Shown: positions 1 through 12,300 of the stretch, one piece after another
Layout: each line of letters starts with the position of its first letter
Position numbering within the stretch: the stretch's first letter is position 1
NCBI RefSeq assembly: GCF_029852145.1
Contig: NC_079974.1
Span: 6,343,501-6,407,500 of the forward strand
Direction: 5' to 3'
Source of the DNA: Microplitis mediator
Taxonomy: Eukaryota; Arthropoda; Insecta; Hymenoptera; Braconidae
DNA length: 64,000 bases
Position numbers and translations under genes: made by a program
The notes under the pieces: generated by a model
Seen by the model: only the letters and a program-made list of their open reading frames with translations
Database searches by the model: none
What the model was told of the DNA's origin: nothing

Positions 1-212
1 AAATACAGGAACTGCCTATAGGGAATAATTATTTACCCAATTATATTTTTTTTAACTTTCAATTAGGAAAATTGAAGATTTAAAAAAAAGTATAAGTTAT
101 CGACGTTACCAGTTCATGAAAAGGTAGTCTAACTATTTTCAGAGTAATGCCCGTATGCGTAGGTGTGTATGCATGTGTATGTGTGAACGTAAGTCTATGT
201 ATGTGTGTATAT

Positions 213-994
213 TAGGGTGGGCCAAAAATCCGTTTTTTTTTTTTATTTTCATTAGTAATACCAAAAATATTTATCTTTGTACAAAAACAAAATTTTTCGA
301 AAAACAAAAAAAAATTTAGGTCGATATCTTAGGCTCGCTAAATCACGCTAAAGTTAGAAGTTGTTTAAAATTTGTTAGATTAAATTTCGATATCATTTTA
401 CTTTTCGGGCGAAACTATCGAAGTTATCATAAAATGTCATAGAATATTTTTTGTAGACAATTCTATTTCCTACAAATTATCTCTGTTCTAAAAAAAAGAA
501 ATAACTAGAAAACAATGTAGAATTAAAAAAAAATTAATCATAGATAATTTGTAGGAAATAAAATTGTCTACAAAAAAGATTTCATGACATTTTATGGTAA
601 CTCCAATAGTTTCGCCGGGAAAGTAAAAAGATCTCGAAATTTACTCTTAAATAAATACTCATAAATAAAATAACTTGACTTCGAGCTCTAATAACTTTTG
701 AACAGATGGATTTATCAAAAAGTGATAGGAGACTTTTTTTGTAGAGCGTTAAATTCCCTACAAAAATATATGCTGGGCTTATTTATACAATGAGCCATTG
801 CCGAAGTACAAATTCCAAAGTAAAAAAATTTTTTTTCCCCATGTTATTTAAATGGGAAATCGAATTTTTCAATGCGCTACGCCTTTAATTGACTTAGAAT
901 TTTTTTTTAAGCGGAAATATTTTTTCCGTTCTATAAATTGTTAGTTTTTTAAGTAGGACAGAAAAAAAATATCGCGTTAATATGAAACACCCTA
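213..994. mobile_element. Foldback/MITE element with TAGGGTG ends
   Basis: It starts with TTAGGGTGGGCC and ends with ACACCCTAG, next to TA dinucleotides. An internal inverted repeat pairs roughly 420-485 with 535-600; both arms carry the phrase for a small block ending in GTAGACAATT and its complement. There is no coding capacity. Terminal motif and internal text recur in other elements of this window, so it belongs to the same family. It is probably non-autonomous. Confidence 0.6.
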
Positions 995-1051
995 GTGTGT
1001 ATGGATACGTAAGTTCATACGTGTATGTGTGTGTAGTGAGTGTATGTGTAT

Positions 1052-1875
1052 TAGAGTGAGCCAAAAAAACCAACCTATCGAATTTATGTCTTAAAAAGTA
1101 TCTTTATATCGAGAAAAAAATTCTCCCTTTGGGCAAAATTTTTAGCTAAATTCTAAAAGGTGTCGGTAGTCATATGAAATTTCCCATTTAAATAACATGC
1201 AAAATAATTTTTTTTGATTAAAAATATTATAACTTTTGAACCGTGTGAGATGAAAATTCGGCTCTAGAATATTCTTGTATGGCATTAAATTTCTTTGAGA
1301 AAAGTCCTGGGAGTCAAATTTGTAAACTTGATATTTCGTATACTAACAGGACATCAAAGTCTAGAGTAAACAGAATCATACAATTTTAAGGCTTTATTAT
1401 TAAAAATATCAATACTACGATAAAATTTGTTCTACATGTAGTGCAATAAAGTCACCAACAATATCCACGTTGTAGCAAATAATAATTTGTTATCGATCAC
1501 AATAAAAGAAAAGTATTTGAAAAATCCAAATAAGGCCTTAAATTTGTATGATTCTGTTTACTCTAGACTTTGATGGCCTGTTAGTATACGAAATATCATG
1601 TTTACAAATTCGACTCCCAGGACTTTCTTTCAAGAAATTCAATGCCCTACAAGAATATTCTAGAGCAAAATTTTTATCTCACACGGTTCAAAAGTTATAA
1701 TATTTTTAATCAAAAAAATTTTTTTTGCATGTTATTTAAATGGGAAATTTCAAATGGCTACCGACACCTTTTAAAATCTAGCAAAAAATTTTGCCCAATG
1801 TGAGAATTTTTTTCTCGATATATAGGTCCTTTTCAAGATGTAAATTCGATAGGTTGGTTTTTTTGGCTTACCCTA
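1052..1875. mobile_element. Foldback element, ~345-bp inverted arms
   Basis: The arms at about 1052-1395 and 1530-1875 are near-perfect reverse complements joined by a ~135-bp loop. The outer ends read TTAGAGTGAGCC and GGCTTACCCTAA, flanked by TA. The arms contain the block ATTTAAATGGGAAAT that recurs in other copies (860, 28900, 34750, 35470). There is no open frame. It is a non-autonomous member of the TAGGGTG family. Confidence 0.8.
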
Positions 1876-1929
1876 ATATGTATACATGGGTATGTGTATG
1901 CGTAGGTGTGTCGATGTATGTGTGTTTAA

Positions 1930-2225
1930 TGCCAAGCTCATAAAAATAATAGTTTTCTAATCGATTTTGAGAACTTAACGTTAAAATAAAAATAACTAGA
2001 GAACAATGCGGAATTTGAATGTACTTTATTAAAAATAATTTGTAGGGAATAAAGTTGTCTACAAAAAAAGTCCTATGACATTTTTTGATAAGTCTGATAG
2101 TTTTGCTGGAAAAGTAAAAAGATCTTGAAATTTTCTGTAGATTTGACTTCCAGCTCCAATAACTTTCGTGCAGACGAATTTATCAAAAAATGATAAGAGA
2201 CTTTTTTTTGTAGAGCGTTCAATTC
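1930..2225. repeat. Partial foldback-family copy
   Basis: The text from AATGCCAAGCTC to the GTAGAGCGTT block is closely similar to 27530-27800 and 35095-35390. It represents one arm of a TAGGGTG-family element without visible ends. No coding capacity. Confidence 0.55.
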
Positions 2226-3600
2226 TTAATTCTTAATTTATATTTTAAATCAGTAAATAATTTTTTTTTTATTAATTGAAGCCATTCATAATAATTAAAA
2301 GAGTTAAATTTGATAAGTTTCCGAAAAATTGTATGTACGTATGTATAAATGTATGTATGTATGTACGTATGTATGGGAATATATATAATTTTTTCTTGTA
2401 TAAAGAGATCAAAATGACATGAAATGAGGTACTTACTTGAGTGGTTTATTATTTGACACTCGATATCTACCTTTCGATATAAAAGGAAAACCATCAAATA
2501 TTCTATTTTCATTGAATTTGTTATCTAAAGCAAGCTTTACGTCTGCACTAATTAATTTAGCCATTGGATTAACAAATTAATAAAAACGAAGACAAAACCA
2601 TAAAAAAAATTTGAAAATTAAAAATTATTTGAAATTTCTTAAAACGATCTTCAAGAATCAAATTATATATTAATCATATATAACGGATTAGGTGAGACTG
2701 TCACGATGTGGATCGCAAATTAAATAAACATCTAATATCTGGTTGACATCGATGCTTAGATACCAATAAACAAATAAAAAAAGGATGAAAGATTTAAATA
2801 TAATAATTCCAACGCATTGACATTCAACTTTTTTTTACCCAAAGTTTTTTCTTTTTCTTACAAGTCGACTGCTCCCTACTACGTACGATTGTATCAATTA
2901 AGTGCTAGAAGATTAGTTTATCTTGATAATAATTTCAAAAATCCTCAGGAATTATTAAAAAAAAATGTAAAAAAAAAATAGTACACCGACCTCGAATTTT
3001 TATAAAAAAAATACAAGAAATAAAGATTTTAAATAATAAAATATTTAAAGTTTAATTAATTCAGAAGAGCTCATGTGTATTTAATTATGAAAAATATAAA
3101 GTAAAATTCAAAAATGGAAATAAAATTAGATTACGGAGAAATTTTCACTCATCAGCTTGGATCAAAATAATATCAGAGATAACAATATATTTAAAAAATA
3201 TTAAAAATAAAATATTTATAAAATTTATTTATTGCACATGTTATATATAGCATTAATGGTTTCATATCAGAATGTGATTTCCCGTAAAAGAAACACCAGT
3301 TAAATGAAAAAATCTACTAATCATTTATTAATTATTAAAATAACTTATTGTTATAGTTTTTTTTAATTGATAATAATTCATTCTTTATTTAAACTAAGTT
3401 TTCATTAATAAATATTTTAATTTTCCAATTATATACAATTGAAAATTAAAATTTCTTTTCGTAAGATAATATTTGCAATCAACAACCGCAATTTTAGAAC
3501 TTTACATCTATAAATTAATTATAATAATAAGATTACGAAATTATTTTTTTTTTCTAGATAATAAAAAATAACAATTAAATTGCTTTTTATATTTCATAAA
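2226..3600. other. AT-rich non-coding stretch with TATG microsatellite
   Basis: No supportable gene was found. A (TATG/TACG)n microsatellite lies at about 2330-2375. The 97-residue minus-strand frame at 2219-2512 is low-complexity read-through of this repeat and shows no domain. Confidence 0.5.
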
Positions 3601-3683
3601 ACCGAGTGGTTAGAGTATAATGAATAAGTAGTTAATTTGAAAGAATCAGCACACGAGTAGTAGGTTCAATTATTAGCTACCGT

Positions 3684-3780
3684 TCAGGCCTAGCACTCAG
3701 AAAGACGGCAGTTCGCGCCCAGAGCCCAGCAGAATTTGTCATCGAGATTTTTCAACATCATTTTCCTTACTTGAATAGTT
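3684..3780 (+). repeat. tRNA-derived SINE-like copy (family 1)
   Basis: About 97 bp from GTTCAGGCCTAGC to the TTGAATAG block match, at roughly 80 percent by eye, the reverse complement of 22113-22211. A box-B-like stretch GGCAGTTCGCGCC sits near 3708. Two dispersed copies with shared boundaries support a SINE family. The start of the full element is not resolved; a box-A-like GAGTGGTTAGAG at 3604 may belong to it. Confidence 0.5.
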
Positions 3781-4064
3781 TAAGCGTTGATAATCATGAA
3801 TTATATATACTAAGATAATAATATTAAAACTTTTTTTTTTTAATTCAACTTATTTGCTTGTTTGCCGATAGCCGAGCGCCATTAATGGGCCGTAGTTATC
3901 ATTTGTATATTAAACCGTTCATTAGGCCATTAAAAGTTGCCAATATGAGGCCGTTAATCAGTATACTTCACCTGGCCATGGGTCCTCCAAGGGCCAGTTT
4001 CCAAACTTTGTATGGGATTGGCAAGGATAGGGTTTTACAAAATCAATATAAAGTATTTCTACCC

Positions 4065-4640
4065 CAACCTGTAATCTAAAATTTTTGAGCTCGACTGTTA
4101 AGCTTACTCAATTAATCCAGCGGAGTATGAATTATCTAATCTGGAATGGCTCCAACGTTCAAATACGTCACCAACCGTTCTGATTAAATTTGCTGGGGTC
4201 GAATTCTAGCCTACACCAGCTTAACCTCGAAGAAGTCGAGTAGAACTAGCTAGAGTAACTTTCCATAGAGAAGGGGTCAATTATCACTTCGTTAACCTTC
4301 CAAATAAAATTTTTAAGCTTGAATGTCGAGTTATTACCTTTTTAACCCAGAAGAATATCATTGACCTCAGCTAGAACTGTTCCGGAAGCAAGTGGTACGA
4401 ATTTTACGTCGCCGACCTTTCTGATGTAATTTTTTGGGGTCAAATTCTGGTTTTCACCCATTTCACTCAAAAGAAATTGGGTTGCACTAGCTAGTATCCT
4501 TGCTCTAGCAGATGTTGTGATTTGCTAAGCGCTGACGTTTTTATTGAAGTTTCTGCAGTCGGAAGATAAAATTTTTCTCGTATCACCCTGAAACTTATCC
4601 ATTCTACTATCTTAAATACTTCTCAGGGCCAATAATTGAA
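4065..4640. repeat. ~118-bp diverged tandem repeat, about 5 copies
   Basis: Similar phrases occur at about 4072, 4181, 4299, 4420 and 4543. Each has a (T/A)AATTTTT(G)-type block followed by a CGA-containing heptamer, then an AACTAGCTAG-like block ~90 bp later. Spacing is 110-120 bp. Copies are well diverged, so the array is old. It lies directly beyond the 3' end of the gag/protease fragment. Confidence 0.55.
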
Positions 4641-4821
4641 ATTTTCCGGCGAGCTTATTGAATTTCCGCGCCCGCGATGCTCCTAAGCGATCTGAGGATT
4701 CTTAATTATGCATATTCACGGTAAATACGTTTTTTTTTTTTAGTTTTTTATTGCACCACCAGGCGGCGCTAAATGCGTATTTTTAGGGGGACAATGTCCA
4801 TTGAAGGACATTGGCATGTAG

Positions 4822-5814
4822 TCAATTAAATGATTGATCTATTGATTCATCAGTATCATAGAAAAAATATTGTTTATTATTTATTTTAATAACGCGATCT
4901 TTATAGCAAATTTGGATTTTCACTTCGTCAAAGAAATTTGAACCCAATATTCCCGATTGCTCGATTGGAAAATCGTCAGGAACTATTAAAAATTTAATTT
5001 CTAAATCAAGAAAATCTAATTCGACTTCACCCAATGCTTCAACTGGAATTTCGTTAATTCCAAGTAATTTAATAGTTTTAGTTTTATCTAGAATTGCCCC
5101 TTTTGGACAAAAACTTTCTTTTAAAATATTAGGACCGCTACCTCTGTCTAGCATTACTGAAATTCGTCCGACATTAGGATTTACGCTATATCCTAATAAA
5201 ATTGTTGGACTTTTATTATTTTTATTTAAATTAATTTGTTCAACGCGAGTTTCTTTTTTATCGCTTATAGTTTTAAGTGGAATTCTATCAAAAATACCAA
5301 AATGTGAATTAGAGGTTGAAGGATGATTTTCTTTTATTTGTTTTTCTACATTTATTTTCTTCCAACAATCTCTAATTCTGTGACCCATTTTTTTACAATA
5401 ATCGCAACTAATAATTTGTTTAGGACAATTATTACTTGAATGTTCATGGCTACCACAAGTTAAACATTTATTAAAGTTTTGAGAATTGTTATTTAAAAAT
5501 TCGTGTTTGAATCTACAAATTTTAGCAATATGACCAGATCTATTACAAATTTGACATCTTTCAACATTTTGACTTTCACTAGAATTTAATAATTTAAAAC
5601 ATTTATCAGCAGTATGACCTGCTTTATCGCAAAACTGACAAATTACAGTTTGTCTTAAGTTTGATTGTTGATTAAAATTTTTATTATTATTAAATTGTTT
5701 ATTTTGAGAGTAAAAATCTTGTTTTTGTTGGTAATTAGATTGATGTGGTTTTTGAGAATTATTGTGTTCGCGATTGACTTCGTCGCAAAGAATCACGGGT
5801 TTTTCAATTCCCCT
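4822..5814 (-). pseudogene. Retrotransposon nucleocapsid-protease segment
   Basis: This frame continues the upstream gag frame after a single UGA codon (5815-5817, complement). It holds four CCHC zinc knuckles of the C-X2-C-X4-H-X4-C type in its first half, starting with CQFCDKAGH, CQICNRSGH, CLTCGSHEH and CDYCKKMGH. These bind genomic RNA in packaging. An aspartic-protease-like domain follows with a flap-to-GILGSNFF motif. The catalytic triplet, normally D-T/S-G, reads DRGSG here, so the protease is probably inactive. No reverse transcriptase, RNase H or integrase follows; coding ends at 4822 and unrelated tandem repeats take over. The protein family is clear, the clade (Ty3-like) is inference. 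Confidence 0.75.
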
Positions 5815-6915
5815 TCATTTTATATTTTCAAATTCACTTAATTCTTTTCGAAATTTAATTTTTTGTTCGAATTTAATAGCTTCATCAAGTGTATTTTGAA
5901 AATTATTATTTAAAGTTCGAATTTTACTTTCGATTTCAGGATTAAAACCATTTAAAAAACTTTCTACGGCTCTTTGCTCAACTTGTACGACATAAGCTTC
6001 GTTTTCTACTTGTGTATGTGTTCTTTTGTGTACTTCAACTAATTGTGATGCAATATCACAAATTCGATTAGAATATTTTAAAACAGATTCCCTGTCTTTT
6101 TGATAAACGCGACCCAATTCACCCAATAATTGCATTTCTGTTTTATTTGGGGCTGCTTTTCCCCTTAAAAAGTCATAAAATTCTTGTTTTGTATTTACTG
6201 TTGCACAGTTTATAGATTTTCTTAAATCGCCTTTTAATTTTTTTCGCAATAATTTAACCAAATTAGGTTCAGCATCTCTCGGTAAAGAACTAAAAGCTTC
6301 ATTACAAGCAGTTATAAATTCTGTAAGTGTCATATTTTCACCATCATATTCGGGTACAAATTCTAACGCGTCACGTAAAGAAATATATTGATTTGTTGAA
6401 AGAGCCATTGCTACCGGTTGTTCGTTATTGATTTGATTAATATTATTATTGTTATGGTTATCGTTGTTATTATTATTTAAGATACGCTCATCATTTAAAG
6501 GTGCATTGTGTGGGTGTTCATTTGTAGAATTAACTTCAGAATGTTGTGCAGAATCATTTGTTTGATTGTCATGTGTATTTACTTCTTTATTTTCTTCAGA
6601 ATTTGAGGGTAATTTTTCGAACGATTCAGTAGAATTTTCAATATTAGAATGATGACCAGATTCAGAATTATTTTCAATAGGATTTTCTTCAATACTTTCA
6701 TTAGTTAGTTGGTTAGTACTATGTAAATTATTATTTTGAACAAAATTTGAATAACTAAGTGAAATCGAGGTATCTTTGAGTGAACGTCTTCCACTAGGAC
6801 GATAAGGATTTTTTTGTTTTTCAGTGGATGAATCTGGATTTTCTCCGGAAGGATCCAGATTGATATCTATATTATTTTCTTTTGCAAATTTCCGAGTAAC
6901 TATTCTATCTGACAT
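5815..6915 (-). CDS. Retrotransposon Gag, matrix/capsid part
   Basis: A 366-residue frame beginning at an ATG. The first ~150 residues are Asn/Ser/Glu-rich and low complexity. The C-terminal ~200 residues resemble a Ty3-type capsid: a segment starting ALEFVPEYDGENMTLTEFI, then a helical region with NGFNPEIESKI near the end. Gag assembles the particle. It lies 176 bp downstream of a primer binding site, as expected for gag. It ends in UGA, after which the same frame goes on for ~330 codons with the zinc knuckles. Because nucleocapsid normally belongs to Gag, the stop is more likely a nonsense mutation than a gag/pol recoding site, but readthrough cannot be excluded. Confidence 0.8.
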   Translation of the reverse strand: MSDRIVTRKFAKENNIDINLDPSGENPDSSTEKQKNPYRPSGRRSLKDTSISLSYSNFVQNNNLHSTNQLTNESIEENPIENNSESGHHSNIENSTESFEKLPSNSEENKEVNTHDNQTNDSAQHSEVNSTNEHPHNAPLNDERILNNNNNDNHNNNNINQINNEQPVAMALSTNQYISLRDALEFVPEYDGENMTLTEFITACNEAFSSLPRDAEPNLVKLLRKKLKGDLRKSINCATVNTKQEFYDFLRGKAAPNKTEMQLLGELGRVYQKDRESVLKYSNRICDIASQLVEVHKRTHTQVENEAYVVQVEQRAVESFLNGFNPEIESKIRTLNNNFQNTLDEAIKFEQKIKFRKELSEFENIK

Positions 6916-7090
6916 AGGAAATCATTTTTCCTTTGAAATAAAATTATTTCAATTATTTATTTTAATTTAAATTGATTAAAATTTTAATTTTTTTTTAAAT
7001 ATTTCTTTTCCTTTTTGTAAATTAATTAATTTCATCATTATTGATTTTAATTTTTATTATTTTTATAAATAATGAACAGTATCCTTATGT

Positions 7091-7108
7091 ATCCCGGACG
7101 AGCCCCCA
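7091..7108 (-). promoter_or_regulatory. Retrotransposon primer binding site (tRNA-Pro type)
   Basis: The minus strand reads TGGGGGCTCGTCCGGGAT. This equals the 18-nt primer binding site known from tRNA-Pro-primed retroviruses. It lies between gag and the putative LTR, in the right orientation. Use of tRNA-Pro as primer is inferred from this identity. Confidence 0.8.
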
Positions 7109-7123
7109 AAAATTTTTAATATA

Positions 7124-8779
7124 TGTTACGTCAAAACAACACATATTAAGAGTTGTGCTCCTGTTTAGCCTTCGCCGAGCGAAATAACTGGGACGGAGCT
7201 ATAAGGATGACTTTATTATAAATAAAATTAAAATAAAAATACTTACGGTTCGTTGTCTAAGAGATAATTAAAATTATTAAAAATTAAGTAAAATAAAATT
7301 TAATTAATTTAGTAAAATAATAAAAGCAGAATTAAAACAACTTCCAAATTTGTTTAAATCAAAACAATTATTTAAAAATTATTACAAAACAAATTAAATT
7401 TGAATTAGACAATTGAATACGGTTTACAATTTTTAACGCGTTATAAAATGATTTAGCTCTCGATTTCACTTGTTATTTAATTTATTTAAACAATCAATTT
7501 ATTATTTAAATTTATTATTAATTATTTATTTAATTAAATTGTTACCTTGATTTATTTGATGATTATTATTATTATCAACAATTATTTATTTGATTTATTA
7601 TTTATTATTCTTCCTTCTCAACTCTTGATAATTGATGTAATTTTATCAATATTGAATTTTATTATTTAAACGAATTATATTTAAATAATTCAAATTAGAT
7701 TTGATAATCGATGGAATGTTTATCAAAATTATTTATTAATTAAATGAATTACCACTTTTGAATAATTCAAAAATTATTTAAAAAAACTTCTGAATTATAT
7801 TTTAATAATTTAGTTTATAAACAATTAAATCACCATTATTAATGATTTAATAAAATTAAGGACTTTTCCTTTAAATAATTAAAATTTCGTCAATGACGAA
7901 TGAGCTCACTTAGGAAACTGAAATCTTTTTCGATTTCCAGAAGAGCTGTTACCAAGTAGTAACATCCCTTCCAATAATTATTTAATTATACGAATTATTT
8001 CATTGGTCATAATTGAATCAATATTTTTTTATAATTATTATTTATATATATATTTTTCATGACTTCCAATGCAGTTAGCAACATACGCATAAAGCATTGG
8101 AGTCGAATTCATAAATCAATATTTATTGATTCTTACTTTTTCCTTTATTGCAATATATTCTTTTATTATTTAAACATTTATAATTCATTTCATTTTTAAT
8201 TATTAATAACTTGTTTATTAATAATTATTATTTAATTATATTTTATTATATCATTTCATATTCATTTATTATTTCATTTCTTTATTAATAAACATATCAT
8301 TAATAATTAATTTCATTTCTTTTTCTTTTAACAACAAATATCTTTATCTCTTAAAGATATTTCAAAATTTATTTCATATTTTTTTTTTAATAATAATTTC
8401 AAAATTTTCATTTCATATTTATTTCATTATTTTCATTATTTATTCATTCATATAATTTCATTTTCATATCATTATTTCATATTTCACATTCATAAATTTT
8501 TATCATTTCATTATTTCATTATTTCTTTACTTATTTATTTATCAATAAATTTCAATTTTTATTATTAATTATAAAATATATAAATTTGAATTTATATTCA
8601 AATTTTATAATCATTTATTTTTCATCAGTTGATATTTCATATTTATTTATATTTATTAAACAACAATATTTCATAAAAATAATTTGAATTTAAATTCAAA
8701 TTTAAAAATCATCAGCCGTAATAATGGCTGGAAGTCATTTGCTAATTAATTAATTCATGCGTAGCCAGATGGAATAACA
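7124..8779 (-). repeat. Putative 5' LTR of the gag element
   Basis: The inner edge reads, on the minus strand, ...GACGTAACA, 15 nt before the primer binding site. A candidate outer edge TGTTATTCC begins at 8779 on the minus strand, giving the short TGTTA...TAACA inverted ends typical of LTRs. A polyadenylation signal AATAAA lies near 7209-7216 (minus). The body is extremely AT-rich. No second LTR copy was seen in the window, so the outer boundary is a guess. Confidence 0.4.
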
Positions 8780-9300
8780 TGTATGATTTTTAATAAATTG
8801 ATTGACAGCAAGAATAAGACGTCATGACGTCACACGAGTACATCAGAACCATAATTTCAGCCTACAAGTGTTATTTTTGTCCGCTTTTACCAAACTTAGG
8901 CCGAAATTACAGTATTAAAACCATAACTTGAGCCTACCGAGCCTACATCTCTACCTCAAAAAAGATCCTTATCGGTTAATAGGATGTAGGTGAGGGGAAA
9001 GAAAGGAAAGGGGAATGGGTCCAGATAAAAATGGCTGCCGTTGGCGGGAAAAATTTGAAATTAATTAATTCCAATAAAATTTTCAGGTGTTATTTATTAT
9101 TAGAAACCAAAAAGACAAATTCAAAACACTAATTACTTAAAATAATAATAATAATGTACCCATGTTTTTAACTGAGTATTTTTTTAAGTGTTAAAAATAT
9201 CTATAATAAACAGTGTCGATGTCATTAAAAATATTCACTATTCGAATTAGATAGTTATGCTACATTACCAAATAAATTTTCCTTCAAATTTTAAACATTT
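8780..9300. other. Non-coding spacer
   Basis: No gene, tandem repeat or clear mobile element was recognised. A short palindrome GACGTCATGACGTC lies at about 8818. Confidence 0.4.
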
Positions 9301-9311
9301 TCTTAATTAAA

Positions 9312-12300
9312 TCATAAATTAGTGTAATTTTTTTGATCATCAGTTGGCATAATGTTAGAATAGTTTTGTTGTTGGTCAATATTTTCATGAGTGGAGTACA
9401 TGAATATGTTATTTCTCTCATTAGAAACACTTGTATCCATGTATGGCCAATGAAATTGACTTTCACTCGGAACAGGTAAGTAATTATTGTCAAATATATT
9501 TTGATGAAGAGTACTTGCAGGATAAGTTTCTTGGTACTTACGATTAAAATGTTGATCCTGGTAAGAAGCTGATGAATATGATGAATATGGATAACATTGC
9601 TGAACATATGATGAATCGTTTTGGCGAGGCATCAACGATGAATCAATTGATGATTGTGTAGGTCGTAAACTTAAATCTTGGTCATATCTAGAGTCTAGGT
9701 TGACCTGCTGAATGCTGGAGGAATCATGTTGGTCAACTATCAACGGTGAAGCAGTAGACGATGGTGTTAAATCTGAATCTAGATTGTAAGAAGTTCCAGA
9801 GTCTCGGTTCATAGATCCAATTTTGGGTGGATATAACTGTTTTGATCCAGGCAACGAAGAATTTAAACTGCAATTATGGATGCTGGAACCAGCAATAATA
9901 GCTGTTTTGCTGGCCAATGTAAAGCTTTTATTTTTTCTTTTATTGGATGCAATTTTATTTATGTGCTGAATAAATTCTTTTTCTGTAATTAATTCTTCAG
10001 AACGGCTATTAGCCCATGCTAGAAAAAAAAAAATTCCATCAATATAAGCTCCCAATTTTTCAATAAAAATATAAAATTATAAGATATGTTTTTAGGCTTC
10101 ATCACTTACCATATAATGCATCAAATAGTTGAGGATTAATGGGTGTCCGTGATGTTACGTTGCCTTTGGCACAAAAATTAGCTATATTACTGCCGTAAAT
10201 CTGTATTGAAGCTTCTTTAACCAAATTCTTCCAATCTGATAGATTCGAATTCCCACTTTTTTCTGTTCGCTTCTCAATGTAAGCAATTGTAGACTTTGGA
10301 AAAAAAATGTTATGTTCTTCTGAAATACGAGCCTGTAAATAAAAATTTTAATGTTGAAGAAGTATTAAGTACAAAATATGAAATATAATCATACCTTTGT
10401 AGCTCCGGGTATTAAGAAATTATTACGCGGTTCCTGAAAGCAAAAATTAAAAATTTAGTAAACCAAAAAATTATCCTATTGGCCTTGAGAGTAATTATAA
10501 ATAAAAGTAAGTTTTTATTTTACTGAATTCATCAAACTTAAATGATTATCCGAATCGTGACGCCATTTGTCTTCTGTTTGAACTGCAGAAATGATCTTTT
10601 GGAAGAAATGTAGTTCAAGCTCAGAAACTTAAAGAAAATATATAATATTTAGTAAAATCATATTTAATTTACTGAAAGTATGTCACATAAATTTACTATA
10701 TAAAGTAACAGTACTTATTTCCGGTGATTTATTGTTTGACAATTTAGCCACTCGTTTATTTGTTATTAAGTTGGTTATTTCGTTCGTGTAATCATGCTTA
10801 GAAATTTTTTCCTTTGATTTCAACAATACCCATCCTAAAAAAACGTTTAAAAGAGTAAATTTAAAAACAAAATTATCTAACAAGCTATATCAAGACGGTT
10901 CAACTGAACATATAAGCTGTGTAATATTGAAGTTAAAAATTTTTTTAATTCTCACGAAAAATCCCTTCATAGATGTCATGCTCGATTGGCGGACGTGAGA
11001 TTTTATTTCGACCAGCAGCACTATAATTTCCAATGCTATTTCCATAGACTTCCGTCAAAGCTAGTCTCAATATTTTCTTCCAATCAATCATGCCTGTTTC
11101 TATTACAGCACTTTGCTCAATACTTTCAATCAATTTAATGGGAAAAAAAATGTGACAATTCGGAGAAATTTCTTTCTGAAATTAAATTAATCGACTTTTA
11201 CTAATATTCAATTTACATTGTAGACAAATAGCATGAATTGAGAAAACTTATTAGATACTTATTCTAAATAAAAACTTAATTACTATACCTTATTTTCTCC
11301 GTTTACTTTGAAGCTTTTTATCATCTATAAAATAACAAAAAAAAAATATAAATTATGAATCAGTAGCTTATTGATTAAGAAAGAAAGAAAAACAATTATA
11401 ACTGCAATAGAATAGTAATATACTTGGTAAAAAGGGAAAATACCTTCGACATTTTCGTATTCTGATATTGATACGCTGAAGATAAGCCAGCGTAAATTTG
11501 TTTCAAGAATTTTTTATTTTCTTCACTAGCTGTATGAATATAAACAAAAATAATTATGGTTTGCTTAAAAAATAATTACGATTATAATAATAAAGATTGC
11601 AAAATGCCTGAATATAAATAAATATAAACTTTACCTGCCACTGGCAAAAAGGTGTGCAATGTTCCAATGTCCTCAGTGTTAGAAACTTGTACTTCAATAT
11701 CTTCAGGGACTTCTTTACTTTCAATATTTACTTGTTCTTGATTTTTAACAAGTTTTTGTACTCCAGGCGTCGAAGGTAGTACATTAATATGATAAGGTTT
11801 ATCAGTTTCGATAGGTGAGCTCTGGTTACTTTCAGAATTATTTACACTATATTGATTTGATTGTAGCAAATCAATCTCAGTAAGGTTTACTTGCTCACTA
11901 TTTTTTAACTGAGGGCTGATTTTAGTAGAAGACGTGCGTGTTTTTTGATTTTTCGAATTACATCCATTGAGTTCAAATAACGGTGTTCTTCCGGAGATTT
12001 TGTGTTCTGGACTAGTTTTTTGGATTTTACTAGCTTTATTTCCTTCTTTAACTTCTTTTTGTAATAATCTTTTTTTGTCAAGAACTGATCTAAAAAACAC
12101 TTTTGTTTGATCGTCGCAAATATTGCCATCCTCATCAAGTATAATATTTTCTAATCGATTTTTGTCATCTGCATTAAAAGTTAAGGCATACTAAATATTG
12201 TAATTAAATTATTAATAAAATGCCAACGAAGACTTACATTACAGCAAAGTATGATACTGAAATCAGCAGACATCTGACAATTTTTTAGATTTTTATAAAA

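Noticed and set aside
3858..4079. 73-residue plus-strand frame
   Set aside because: No domain, splice context or homology recognised, and its 3' end runs into the 118-bp tandem repeat.
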